Assembly: GCA_019116705.1 (NCBI GenBank)
Contig: DXBF01000063.1
Location: forward strand, 1-49,170
Reading direction: 5' to 3'
DNA length: 49,170 bases
Source of the DNA: Candidatus Gemmiger avistercoris
Lineage (GTDB): Bacteria; Bacillota; Clostridia; Oscillospirales; Ruminococcaceae
A program made the translations under genes and the position numbers. The notes under the pieces were generated by a model. The model ran no database searches, was not told the DNA's origin, and was given only the letters and a program-made list of their open reading frames with translations. Positions 1 to 7,710 of the stretch are shown piece after piece. Position 1 is the stretch's first letter. Every line of letters begins with the position of its first letter.

Positions 1-180
1 GCTAATGTGAAAATTGCAAAAAAGGGCAAATCCGCATAAAAAACACGGATTTGCCCTTCATTTTGGCCCGTCTGATGCCGTCTGATTTCAAGCAAAAGTT
101 GTAGAAAAGTTGTAGTTGTAAGCCCTTTTTACTACATCTTGTGCCGTCTGGTTTCGTCAGACACTATATATTGTGGAATT
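1..180. other. AT-rich edge region with GTCTG and GTTGTAG repeats
   Basis: This non-coding stretch is clearly more AT-rich than the chromosome beside it. It holds repeated units: GTCTGATGCCGTCTGATTTC near 70-89, GTTGTAG twice near 99-117, and GCCGTCTGGTTTCGTCAGAC near 143-162. The last forms an inverted pair, GTCTG/CAGAC, around a 7-nt spacer. Short direct repeats beside a small inverted repeat resemble arm and core sites of tyrosine-recombinase elements, so this could be an element end or attachment site. No integrase is visible here, so that reading is speculative. Confidence 0.3.
18..58 (-). terminator. Strong intrinsic terminator
   Basis: A perfect 13-bp stem (22-34 with 46-58) closes an 11-nt loop. 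On the minus strand it is followed by six U. It lies about 120 nt past the lysS stop and probably ends that transcript. It could equally belong to an adjoining element. Confidence 0.7.
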
Positions 181-1683
181 TTAGTCCAGCGGCTTCATCG
201 TGGGGAACAGCAGCACGTCGCGGATGGAAGCCGAGTCGGTCAGCAGCATGACCAGACGGTCCACGCCGAAGCCCAGTCCGCCCGTGGGGGGCAGGCCGTA
301 CTCCAGCGCCGTGACATAGTCGTAGTCCACCTGGGCCTTGCTGGCGGGGTCAAGCTGCTTGCGCTCGGCCACCTGGCGCTCAAAGCGGCCTTTCTGGTCG
401 ATGGGATCGTTCAGTTCGCTGAACGCGTTGCCGAACTCGGTGGCGTTGATGAAATACTCGAACCGTTCGGTGAACATCGGGTCGTGGGGCTTGCGCTTGG
501 CCAGCGGGCTGACCTCCACGGGGTAATCGTAGATGAAAGTGGGCTGGATCAGCTTTTCCTCCACGTATGCGTCGAAGAACTCCGCCAGGATCGCGCCCTT
601 CGTCGGGATCTCGGGCAGTTCCACCTTATGCTCATGGGCCAGCGCGACGGCCTCGGCGTCGGTCTGGACCGCGTCGAAATCCACGCCGGAATATTTTCTG
701 ACGGCTTCCACCATCGTCATGCGCTCCCAGTGGGAGAGGTCGATGGTCTGGCCCTGATAGGGGATCTGCAGGGTGCCGCAGACATTCTGCGCCACCGTTT
801 TCATCATGTCCTCCACCAAGTCCATCATACCGTAGTAATCGGTATAAGCCTGGTAAAGTTCGATGGTGGTGAACTCCGGGTTGTGCTTGGGGTCCATGCC
901 CTCGTTGCGGAAGATGCGGCCCACCTCGTACACGCGGTCGATGCCGCCCACGATCAGGCGCTTGAGGTAGAGTTCGGTCTCGATGCGCAGCACCATGTCC
1001 ATATCCAGCGTGTTGTGGTGCGTGATGAAAGGCCGCGCCGCGGCGCCGATCTCAAAGGGCGTCAGGATGGGGGTCTCCACTTCCAGGAAGCCCTTGCCGT
1101 CCAGGTAGCTGCGCAGTTCCCGCAGAATGGCGCTGCGCTTGACGAAGGTCTGTTTCACGTCAGGGTTGACGATCAGATCCACATAGCGCTGACGGTAGCG
1201 GGCTTCCCGGTCGGTCAGGCCGTGGAACTTCTCCGGCAGCGGCAGCAGGCTCTTGGCCAGCAGCGTCAGTTCGGTGACACGCACCGAGATCTCGCCCATT
1301 TTGGTACGGAACACTTCGCCCTTGCAGCCGATGATGTCGCCGATGTCCAGCTTTTTGAAGGCGGCGTAGGCTTCGTCGCCCAGCAGGTCGCGCTTGACAA
1401 AGATCTGGATATCGCCCTTCTGGTCGCGCAGGTGGGCGAAGCTGGCCTTGCCCATGACGCGCTTGGACATCATGCGGCCCGCCAGCGTGACGGTTTTGCC
1501 GGTCTCCGCCTCGGCGGGCAGGCCGGCGAACTCGGCCTTGAGGTCGGCGGAGTAGGCGTCCTGGGGGTATTTGGTGTTGACAAAGGGGTCCTGACCGGCG
1601 GCGCGCAGGTCGGCCAGCTTCTGGCGGCGGACGGCCGCCTGCTGGGTCAGATCCTGCTCGGTCTGGGGCTGATTGTGCTCCAT
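181..1683 (-). CDS. lysS: Lysyl-tRNA synthetase, class II
   Basis: A cytoplasmic enzyme that charges tRNA-Lys with lysine using ATP. The 500-residue product has an N-terminal anticodon-binding OB fold (about residues 60-155) followed by the class II catalytic core. Motif 2 is visible as FRNEGMDPKHNPEFT and motif 3 as GLGFGVDRLVM, and the C-terminus ends SIRDVLLFPTMKPLD as is typical of bacterial LysRS. An upstream in-frame ATG at 1713 exists, but the ATG at 1683 is preceded by AAAGGA at good spacing and gives the usual N-terminus. It lies 63 nt downstream of greA, a common pairing in Firmicutes, and appears to share its promoter. A GC-rich hairpin sits in the gap. Confidence 0.97.
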   Translation of the reverse strand: MEHNQPQTEQDLTQQAAVRRQKLADLRAAGQDPFVNTKYPQDAYSADLKAEFAGLPAEAETGKTVTLAGRMMSKRVMGKASFAHLRDQKGDIQIFVKRDLLGDEAYAAFKKLDIGDIIGCKGEVFRTKMGEISVRVTELTLLAKSLLPLPEKFHGLTDREARYRQRYVDLIVNPDVKQTFVKRSAILRELRSYLDGKGFLEVETPILTPFEIGAAARPFITHHNTLDMDMVLRIETELYLKRLIVGGIDRVYEVGRIFRNEGMDPKHNPEFTTIELYQAYTDYYGMMDLVEDMMKTVAQNVCGTLQIPYQGQTIDLSHWERMTMVEAVRKYSGVDFDAVQTDAEAVALAHEHKVELPEIPTKGAILAEFFDAYVEEKLIQPTFIYDYPVEVSPLAKRKPHDPMFTERFEYFINATEFGNAFSELNDPIDQKGRFERQVAERKQLDPASKAQVDYDYVTALEYGLPPTGGLGFGVDRLVMLLTDSASIRDVLLFPTMKPLD

Positions 1684-1746
1684 ACTACCATCGTCCTTTC
1701 TGTTTACAGTCAAACGGGGGCGGGTACAGCCCCACCCCCGACCTTT

Positions 1747-2235
1747 TTACTTCGAGCGCGAAACGGCCAGCACCTTGTACACGATGACATTGCCGTTGGG
1801 CAGGGTGACGTCCACTTCGTCACCGGCTTTGTGGCCGATCAGCGCGGCGCCCACCGGGCTTTCGTCGCTGATGCGGTTGAGGTCCATGTCCGCCTCGGTG
1901 GAACCGGTGATGTCGTACTCCTCGGCGTCCTCGGGGTCGTCCCCTTCGGCCAGGATCTTTACGCGCATACCGATAGAGACCGTATCGTTGGACAGTTCAC
2001 TGTCGTCAATGATACGCGCGACCTTCAGCGTAGCTTCCAGGTCCGCGATGCGGGCCTCGACAATGGCCTGCTCCTCTTTGGCGGCGTCATACTCGGCGTT
2101 TTCACTCAGGTCCCCGTAACCGCGGGCGACCTTGATCTTATCCGCCACTTCCTTGCGTTTGACGGTGCGCAGTTCTTCCAGGTCCTGCTCCAGTTTCTGG
2201 TATCCCTCACGGGTAACGACGACTTCTTTAGCCAT
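1747..2235 (-). CDS. greA: Transcription elongation factor GreA
   Basis: GreA binds in the RNA polymerase secondary channel and stimulates cleavage of backtracked RNA, rescuing stalled complexes. The 162-residue protein matches the usual length. An N-terminal antiparallel coiled coil starts AKEVVVTREGYQKLEQDLEE and includes the acidic tip region near SENAEYDAAKEEQ. The C-terminal FKBP-like domain includes the segment ESPVGAALIGHKAGDEV. The ATG at 2235 follows AGGAGA at ideal spacing; a longer reading frame from 2304 would run through the leader and is rejected. A consensus sigma-A promoter and a hairpin leader precede it. Confidence 0.97.
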   Translation of the reverse strand: MAKEVVVTREGYQKLEQDLEELRTVKRKEVADKIKVARGYGDLSENAEYDAAKEEQAIVEARIADLEATLKVARIIDDSELSNDTVSIGMRVKILAEGDDPEDAEEYDITGSTEADMDLNRISDESPVGAALIGHKAGDEVDVTLPNGNVIVYKVLAVSRSK

Positions 2236-2280
2236 GCTCGACTCTCCTAACGTATACGCAATTCTGCGATAGTAAAAGTT

Positions 2281-2304
2281 GTGCGGCCCGCAAATGAGCC
2301 GCAC
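2281..2304 (-). other. 5'-end hairpin in the greA leader
   Basis: GTGCGGC (2298-2304 on the minus strand) pairs perfectly with GCCGCAC (2281-2287). It starts only a few bases after the predicted transcription start and is followed by AACTTTTAC. It may stabilise the mRNA 5' end or act as a weak attenuator. Confidence 0.4.
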
Positions 2305-2314
2305 TAATTTCTAT

Positions 2315-2343
2315 ATTATAGGGTGTAACGCCGAATTTGTCAA
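2315..2343 (-). promoter_or_regulatory. Consensus sigma-A promoter of greA-lysS
   Basis: On the minus strand TTGACA (2338-2343) and TATAAT (2315-2320) are separated by exactly 17 nt, a perfect housekeeping promoter. The predicted start is near 2308, giving a leader of about 70 nt before greA. Confidence 0.92.
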
Positions 2344-2359
2344 GCGTTTGGCGCCGCAC

Positions 2360-3370
2360 TCAGCGGTCCAGCTGCAGCAGGCCCACCTTGCGGTAGACTT
2401 TGCTCACCGTGCGGTTCGCAAGGCGGGCGGCACGGGCGGCGCCGTCCTTGAGGACTTCGTCCACATACGCCTTGTCGGCCAGGATGCGCCCATACTCCGC
2501 CTGCACGGGGGCCAGGGCGTCGGCGGTCACTTCGGCCACCGCCAGCTTGAAGTCGCCGTAACCTTTGCCCGCAAACTCCGCCTCGATCTCTTCCATGGTC
2601 CGGCCGGTGAAGGTCGAATAAATGGCCATCAGGTTGGAGACGCCGGGCTTGTTCTCCCGGTCAAAGCGCACCTGCCCGTCGGAGTCAGTCACGGCGCGCT
2701 TGAACTTGCGCACGATGGCGTCCCGGTCGTCGGTCATGAGCACGAAGGAGTTGGCGTTGGTGTCGGACTTGCTCATCTTTTTGGTGGGTTCGGAGAGGGA
2801 CATGATCTTGGCCCCCGCCGCCGGGACGTAGCCTTCGGGCAGGGTGAAAGTCTCGCCGTAGACGCCGTTGAAACGGTTGGCGATGACCCGGGCGATCTCC
2901 AGGTGCTGGGTCTGGTCCTGACCCACGGGGACCAGGTCGGCGTTGTAGATCAGGATGTCGGCCGCCATCAGCACCGGGTAGGTGAAGAGGCCGCCGTTGA
3001 CATTGTCGGGGTGTTTGGCGCTCTTGTCCTTGAACTGGGTCATGCGGGACAGTTCGCCGAACTGGGTGTTGCAGGCCAGCACCCAGGCCAGTTCGCAGTG
3101 GGCGGGCACGTGGCTCTGCACAAAGAGCACATGGTTTTTGGGGTCGATGCCCACGGCCAGCAGCAGGGCGGCCAGTTCCCGGGTGCGGCGGCGCAGTTCC
3201 GCCGGTACCTGGCGCACCGTCAGGGCGTGAAGGTCCGCGATCATATACAGGCAGTCGTACTCCGACTGCAGCAGGGCCCAGTTGCGCACCGCGCCGATGT
3301 AGTTGCCCAGGGTGGGCGTGCCGGTGGGCTGGATGCCCGAAAGGATGCGTTTGCGTTTTTCTTCTGCCAT
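2360..3370 (-). CDS. trpS: Tryptophanyl-tRNA synthetase
   Basis: A class I synthetase that charges tRNA-Trp. The 336-residue length is normal for bacterial TrpRS. The ATP-binding TLGN (HIGH-equivalent) motif is seen in GTPTLGNYIGAV near the N-terminus, and the KMSKS loop is intact as KKMSKSDTNA. The start at 3370 follows AAGGTGG, and the ATG at 3433 is rejected because it precedes the leader hairpin. It is monocistronic with its own promoter. The upstream region is too short and lacks the features of a T-box, but a small hairpin followed by U residues lies just before the ribosome-binding site. Confidence 0.97.
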   Translation of the reverse strand: MAEEKRKRILSGIQPTGTPTLGNYIGAVRNWALLQSEYDCLYMIADLHALTVRQVPAELRRRTRELAALLLAVGIDPKNHVLFVQSHVPAHCELAWVLACNTQFGELSRMTQFKDKSAKHPDNVNGGLFTYPVLMAADILIYNADLVPVGQDQTQHLEIARVIANRFNGVYGETFTLPEGYVPAAGAKIMSLSEPTKKMSKSDTNANSFVLMTDDRDAIVRKFKRAVTDSDGQVRFDRENKPGVSNLMAIYSTFTGRTMEEIEAEFAGKGYGDFKLAVAEVTADALAPVQAEYGRILADKAYVDEVLKDGAARAARLANRTVSKVYRKVGLLQLDR

Positions 3371-3389
3371 AATATTTCCACCTTCTAAA

Positions 3390-3410
3390 AATAGCAGGCG
3401 CTTCCGCCTG
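3390..3410 (-). other. Leader hairpin before trpS
   Basis: CAGGCG and CGCCTG (3395-3400, 3405-3410) pair around a 4-nt loop, and on the minus strand CTATTTTTAG follows. This small terminator-like element lies immediately 5' of the trpS ribosome-binding site. Whether it attenuates is unknown. Confidence 0.35.
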
Positions 3411-3427
3411 TTCGTATCGGTACTACT

Positions 3428-3456
3428 ATTCAATCACAGCCCGCGCCCTTTGTCAA
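3428..3456 (-). promoter_or_regulatory. trpS promoter with extended -10
   Basis: TTGACA (3451-3456) and TTGAAT (3428-3433) lie 17 nt apart on the minus strand, with TG one base upstream of the -10. Confidence 0.75.
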
Positions 3457-3476
3457 CCGCCCCGGCCGCTGCGCGC

Positions 3477-3506
3477 AAAAGGCCCGCAGCCGTGCAGGCT
3501 GCGGGC
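3477..3506 (-). terminator. Terminator after the DUF4179 gene
   Basis: A 10-bp perfect stem, GCCCGCAGCC with GGCTGCGGGC, and a 5-nt loop are followed by CTTTT on the minus strand, 17 nt after the stop codon. Confidence 0.8.
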
Positions 3507-3522
3507 AAAGGGCGTGGCCGGT

Positions 3523-4698
3523 TCAGGCCAGGGGCACGGTAAATTCGGCCAGTATTTCGTAACCGTCCGGGGCGTCGTAGTCGGTGACGTCGTATACCGT
3601 CACCGTGACCGTGCGGCAGTCCTCCGGCACCGTGTCGAAGTAGTGGGTCCAGCGGACATCGCTGGTGGGGTCATTCTCATCCACATATACCCCCTCTCCC
3701 CGTTCCTGTTTGAGCAGGGTACCGTCCTCGGTGGTCAGCTTAAGTTGGATGCTGCCGTCCGCGGGCACCTGGATGTCCAGCTTGGCGGCGGCGGGGGTGG
3801 CGGTCAGGCTGTGCAGCGTGACGCCGTTTTGCTCTTGGGGCCCCGTATAGCTGCGCACGCCCTCGGTGGACGGCGGGGGCATCGTGAAGGTCAGGGTATA
3901 GTCCCCTTCCAGCGGCGTTTCGTCATGGTATTCCATCCGGGTCAGGCCGCCGCCCCATTCGTGGGTGGTCTGGGCCACGATCTCGGTATTGCAGGCGACC
4001 AGTCCATGCAGCCCCAGCGTTACGGTCTGGCCGGTCAGTTCTTCGGGCGTCCATTCATCCAGGAACAGCGGGTAGTTCAGCCCCATGACGAAGCTGCCGT
4101 CCGGCCGCCGGGTGAACCAGCCCTGCCCCTCCTGCATGATGGCGCCGCCGTCCCCCAGCACCAGCGTGCCGGAAGCGTCCCGGGTATCGGCAGGCATCGA
4201 GCCGTCCGCATCGGCACGGATGGTATCGAACCCGTCCAGGCTGCCGTCCGCCGCCGTCAGCAGCAGGCTCAGGCGCAGCCAGTCCTCGTCCCGGTAGATC
4301 TGGCCCAGGGTCACGGTATAAGCGCCCTCGGCGCTCTCGGCGGTCTGTTCCACCGTGCCGGCGTACTGGTTCAGCTGCTCGCTGCGCAGGCGGGCGTCCG
4401 CGTCGCGGTTGATCCAGGTGAACAGGTTCCCCACCACCGGCAGGCTTTCGGCCAGGGCAGGGCTGGCCAGGTTCACGCCGCCCAGCAGCACCGCGCAGGC
4501 CGCGGCGGCCACCGCCGCGTTGCGGCCCCAGCGCCCCACCCGGCGCAGCAGCGGGACCGCGCGGGGGCGCTTGGCGTTGGCGCGGCCCCGGGCCAGGGCC
4601 AGCACCTTCTTTTCTTCCGCTTCGTCCAACGGCACGCCGGGCAGGTCCAACCGGTCCAGTTCGTGCAATAATGACGGGTCATAACGATCGTTACGCAT
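3523..4698 (-). CDS. DUF4179 membrane protein, probable anti-sigma factor
   Basis: A 391-residue protein encoded directly behind an ECF sigma gene, overlapping its end by 8 nt (ATGCGTAA), so the two are translationally coupled. The N-terminal ~55 residues are cytosolic and charged. One membrane segment (about residues 60-80) is followed by SPALAESLPVVGNLFTW, the signature opening of the DUF4179 extracytoplasmic domain. The remainder is a large beta-rich outer region. Proteins in this arrangement act as membrane-bound regulators that sequester the sigma factor; that role is inferred from position and family. GGAG lies at good spacing before the ATG. Confidence 0.82.
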   Translation of the reverse strand: MRNDRYDPSLLHELDRLDLPGVPLDEAEEKKVLALARGRANAKRPRAVPLLRRVGRWGRNAAVAAAACAVLLGGVNLASPALAESLPVVGNLFTWINRDADARLRSEQLNQYAGTVEQTAESAEGAYTVTLGQIYRDEDWLRLSLLLTAADGSLDGFDTIRADADGSMPADTRDASGTLVLGDGGAIMQEGQGWFTRRPDGSFVMGLNYPLFLDEWTPEELTGQTVTLGLHGLVACNTEIVAQTTHEWGGGLTRMEYHDETPLEGDYTLTFTMPPPSTEGVRSYTGPQEQNGVTLHSLTATPAAAKLDIQVPADGSIQLKLTTEDGTLLKQERGEGVYVDENDPTSDVRWTHYFDTVPEDCRTVTVTVYDVTDYDAPDGYEILAEFTVPLA

Positions 4699-5245
4699 GG
4701 CTGCCGACTCCTTTCTGTTGCAGCTGGCGGCGCAGCCGCTCGCGGCCGCGGCTCAGCCGTGTATTCACCGCGCCTTCGCTCATATCGAGCGCGGCGGCGA
4801 TCTCTTTGCTCGTTTCCAGCAGGTAATATTTCCGCAGGAAGATCTCCCGGTCCGGCGGGTCCATGGCCGCCACCAGCGCACCCACCAGATCGGCGGCGTC
4901 GGAGGCCGCGCGGTCGAACTCCGCCAGTTCCCCCAGGGTCTGCCCCAGTTCCGCATCCAGCGACAGGGCCGCATGGCGGCGCAGGCTGTGGTAGCGGTCG
5001 ATGCCGCAGTTCCGCGCCGTGACGATGAGCCAGGGGCGCAGCGGCGTTTTCTGCCGTTCCAGCTGCCCTGCGCAGCGCCACAGGGCTACGAGCACATCGG
5101 CCATACATTCCTCCACATCCCGCGGGTCCCGCGGCAGAATACGCACCAGCACCGCCTTGATGAGCGGGCCGTAGCCCCGCAGGGCCGCCTGCAGGCCGCT
5201 GTCCGGGTCCTTCTGCAAAAGGCGGATCAGGTCCTGATCTTTCAC
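4691..5245 (-). CDS. ECF-family RNA polymerase sigma factor (first pair)
   Basis: A 184-residue group 4 sigma factor with region 2 in the first half (DVEECMADVLVALWRC is the 2.2/2.3 helix) and region 4 at the end. There a helix-turn-helix reads TSKEIAAALDMSEGAVNTRLSRGRERLRR. It directs transcription of an envelope-type regulon under control of the overlapping DUF4179 protein. The ATG at 5245 is preceded by AAGGAGG. An ECF-type promoter upstream (TGTAAG, 16 nt, CGGTCT) suggests autoregulation. The inducing signal cannot be read from sequence. Confidence 0.92.
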   Translation of the reverse strand: MKDQDLIRLLQKDPDSGLQAALRGYGPLIKAVLVRILPRDPRDVEECMADVLVALWRCAGQLERQKTPLRPWLIVTARNCGIDRYHSLRRHAALSLDAELGQTLGELAEFDRAASDAADLVGALVAAMDPPDREIFLRKYYLLETSKEIAAALDMSEGAVNTRLSRGRERLRRQLQQKGVGSHA

Positions 5246-5293
5246 ACAGATTCCTCCTTGCTTTTTCCTTTTGAGAAGCGCTTCTGACTATCC

Positions 5294-5321
5294 AGACCGC
5301 CCGGCGGGGCAAAATCTTACA
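5294..5321 (-). promoter_or_regulatory. Candidate autoregulated ECF promoter (first pair)
   Basis: On the minus strand TGTAAG (5316-5321) and CGGTCT (5294-5299) are 16 nt apart. This matches the layout of the second ECF system in this window (TGTAAC-N16-CGTCTT). No good sigma-A promoter is visible here. Confidence 0.5.
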
Positions 5322-5340
5322 CCGGGCCCGAAATTTTGGC

Positions 5341-5377
5341 AAAAAAACCGCCTGGCGTACAAAGCGTACAGCCAGGC
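5341..5377 (-). terminator. Terminator after the DUF5662 gene
   Basis: GCCTGGC and GTAC arms (5366-5377) pair with 5350-5360 with one bulged base, followed by seven U on the minus strand. It ends the GH25/metallo-hydrolase/DUF5662 unit. Confidence 0.85.
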
Positions 5378-5461
5378 AGCACAGACTGTTGATCCTTTTG
5401 ACCGTCGCCATCGGCGGACACTGCGCCCGCAGGCGTGCGCGTCATCCCGCTTGCAGCAGGC

Positions 5462-6001
5462 TCACCGGCGCTTGCCCAGCAGGTCCTTGCGGATGTGGGC
5501 GAAACAGGCGTCCTCGCCCCGGTCCCGCAGGATCAGCAGGCATTCCTCCAGTTCGCGCCGGGTCTCGGGGTGTAAAACCAGATGATCCCGGCCGCGGTCG
5601 TAGTATTCCCACGCGCTGGCGTCGGTATAGCGGTCGCCCATATAGTTCTTGCTGGCGGCGATACGGTCGCAGACCATTTCCGCCACATACCGCGCGGGCA
5701 TCCGCATACCGCCCAGCGCATGGTCGCCGGAGGGCGTGTAGTCGATCCAGTATTCCAGATGGTGCCGGTTGCGGCCCTTGTGGTGCAGCCAGGCGGCGCT
5801 GTAGCCCTCCGCCTGACGTTGGGCGTTGTTGGGGCTGCAGTTGCCCTGCCAGTACCGGGCGCCTGCCAGAAATTCTACCGGCGCCAGCTTGCTCAGGTCA
5901 TGGGTCAGCCCCTGCCAGTACAGCCCGCAGCGGAAACAGTACCGCATGACCAGCATCTTGTGATGGTGGATGGTTTTATAATGTTTGATCGGATGCCACA
6001 A
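5462..6001 (-). CDS. DUF5662 family protein (HD-like), TTG start
   Basis: A 179-residue protein recognised as the DUF5662 family from its pattern of conserved His and Asp residues: HYKTIHHHK near the start, GLTHDLSKLAPVEF around residue 35, and HHKGRNRHHLEYW around residue 75. These spaced histidines and the HD pair suggest a metal-dependent HD-type phosphohydrolase fold, but no substrate is known to me. The start is TTG, preceded by AGGAGGG; the next ATG would remove the conserved His-rich N-terminus. It sits 49 nt behind the metallo-hydrolase gene and is probably cotranscribed, although a short GC hairpin followed by U residues lies in the gap. Confidence 0.75.
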   Translation of the reverse strand: MWHPIKHYKTIHHHKMLVMRYCFRCGLYWQGLTHDLSKLAPVEFLAGARYWQGNCSPNNAQRQAEGYSAAWLHHKGRNRHHLEYWIDYTPSGDHALGGMRMPARYVAEMVCDRIAASKNYMGDRYTDASAWEYYDRGRDHLVLHPETRRELEECLLILRDRGEDACFAHIRKDLLGKRR

Positions 6002-6050
6002 AGCGTGCGTTCCCTCCTTGGAACGAAAGATGAAAAACGCGCAGCGCGCG

Positions 6051-7673
6051 TCAGCGGTCCCATTTGTCGCACAGGCTGGCGATCTGGCTGGCGAACTTGG
6101 CCAGGTCCTTGTTGGCCCCGCCCTGGTTGTGCTGGATGACTACCATCAGGCGCTTGCCCATGTTGACCAGGCGGTCGTAGGCGGCGCTGCGGCGCACGGT
6201 GGCCACGCCCGGCGTCTTGACGATCTTGCGGGTGTTGCCCAGCTCGGCACAGGCCGCGCGGCCGCCCCCGACGATCCAGACTGCGCCGTTGTAGGGCGCT
6301 TCGGCCTCGTAGCCTTCTTCCCGCAGGCGGCGGGCCCAGTGGTCGGCCACCGCGTCTTCGCCATGGTTGACAAAGACGAACTTGGGCTTTTCGTCAAACG
6401 CGTGGAGCCAGTTGGCCAGCCCGTCCTGGTCGGCGTGGCCCGAAAGGCCGCTGAGCTGGTGGATGGACGCCTTGACCTGGATCTCGTCACCGAAAAGCCG
6501 GACCTCCTGCGCGCCGCCCAGCAGGGCGTTGCCCAGGGTGCCGGGGCTCTGGAAGCCCACGAAGAGGATCGTACATTCGGGCCGCCAGAGGTTGTATTTG
6601 AGGTGGTGGCGGATCCGGCCCGCGTCGCACATGCCGGAGGCCGAGAGGATGACCTTGGGGGTGGGATCGCTGTTGATGGCGATGGACTCCTCCTTGGTCT
6701 CGCTGATGCGCAGGTCGGGGAACCACAGCGGATTCTGCCCGCTCTGCACCAGGGCCAGGGCTTCTGCGTCGTAGCATTCCATATAGTTTTCGCGGAAGAT
6801 GGTGGTGGATTTGCTGGCCAGGGGGCTGTCCACAAAGACCGGGAAGCCGTCATGCCCGCGGACCCGGCCTTCGGCCTTGATCTGCCGGATAAAGTACAGC
6901 AGTTCCTGGGTACGGCCCACCGCAAAGCTGGGGATGACCACGTTGCCGCCCCGGTCGAAGGTAGTCTGCAGCACCTCGGTCAGTTCGCCGAGGTAGTCGG
7001 GGCGCGGGCCGTGGCTGCGGTCGCCGTAGGTGGATTCCATCACCAGATAGTCGGCGTGGGGCGGGATCGCGGGGTCTTTGATGAGGGGCTGGTTGATGTT
7101 GCCGATGTCGCCCGAAAAGACGATGACCTCCGGTTCCCGGCCCGCCTCGGTGACGCGGATGGAGATGGACGCGCTGCCCAGCAGATGGCCCACGTCGGTA
7201 AAGAGGATCTCGATCTTGCCGCCCGCGTCGTCGAACAGCGTCTGCCAGGCGTTGTAGGCGCAGGGCACGAACTGCTTCATGACCTGTTCGGCATCTTCCA
7301 CCGTATAATCCGGCTCCACCGGGGCCGCGCCGCTGCGCTGGGCCTTGCGGTTTTTCCACTCGGCCTCCTGCTCCTGAATATGGGCCGAGTCCCGCAGCAT
7401 GATGCCGCAGAGATCCATGGTGGCGTCGGTGGAATAGATGGGGCCGCGGTACCCGTTCTTGTACAGGTAGGGGATCTGGCCCGAATGGTCGATATGGGCA
7501 TGGGTCAGCAGCAGCGCCTCGTAGACGCCCGGGGCGCAGGGCAGGTCCGCGTTTTCATACACATCGCGTCCCTGCTCCATGCCGCAGTCGATCAGCAGCC
7601 GGTGCCCCGCCGCTTCCAGCTGGGTGCAGCTGCCGGTCACTTCGCGCGCAGCGCCCAAAAAGGTAAGTTTCAT
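6051..7673 (-). CDS. Beta-CASP metallo-beta-lactamase-fold RNA/DNA hydrolase
   Basis: A 540-residue zinc-dependent hydrolase of the YSH1/RNase-like branch. The MBL core opens with MKLTFLGAAREVTGS and has the metal-binding THAHIDHSG (HxHxDH). Further motifs are FSGDIGN, ESTYGDR, the beta-CASP segment SFAVGRTQELLY, SASGMCDAGR, and the late histidine motif GLSGHADQDGL. Family members are ribonucleases or RNA-maturation factors acting in the cytoplasm. The ATG at 7673 follows GGGAGG, and an in-frame upstream extension is rejected. It begins 37 nt after the GH25 fusion gene, so the two are likely one transcript; no functional link is obvious. Confidence 0.9.
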   Translation of the reverse strand: MKLTFLGAAREVTGSCTQLEAAGHRLLIDCGMEQGRDVYENADLPCAPGVYEALLLTHAHIDHSGQIPYLYKNGYRGPIYSTDATMDLCGIMLRDSAHIQEQEAEWKNRKAQRSGAAPVEPDYTVEDAEQVMKQFVPCAYNAWQTLFDDAGGKIEILFTDVGHLLGSASISIRVTEAGREPEVIVFSGDIGNINQPLIKDPAIPPHADYLVMESTYGDRSHGPRPDYLGELTEVLQTTFDRGGNVVIPSFAVGRTQELLYFIRQIKAEGRVRGHDGFPVFVDSPLASKSTTIFRENYMECYDAEALALVQSGQNPLWFPDLRISETKEESIAINSDPTPKVILSASGMCDAGRIRHHLKYNLWRPECTILFVGFQSPGTLGNALLGGAQEVRLFGDEIQVKASIHQLSGLSGHADQDGLANWLHAFDEKPKFVFVNHGEDAVADHWARRLREEGYEAEAPYNGAVWIVGGGRAACAELGNTRKIVKTPGVATVRRSAAYDRLVNMGKRLMVVIQHNQGGANKDLAKFASQIASLCDKWDR

Positions 7674-7710
7674 ACAGTGTACGCCTCCCTGCAGCGTCCT
7701 GCCTTGCCCG

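Noticed and set aside
139..2250. A 703-codon plus-strand open frame across lysS-greA
   Set aside because: Antisense to two certain genes; its His/Gln/Gly/Leu-rich product is a by-product of GC-rich codons read in reverse.
3371..3460. T-box riboswitch before trpS (and likewise before lysS and proS)
   Set aside because: Leaders are short and no specifier loop, T-box bulge sequence or antiterminator is visible.
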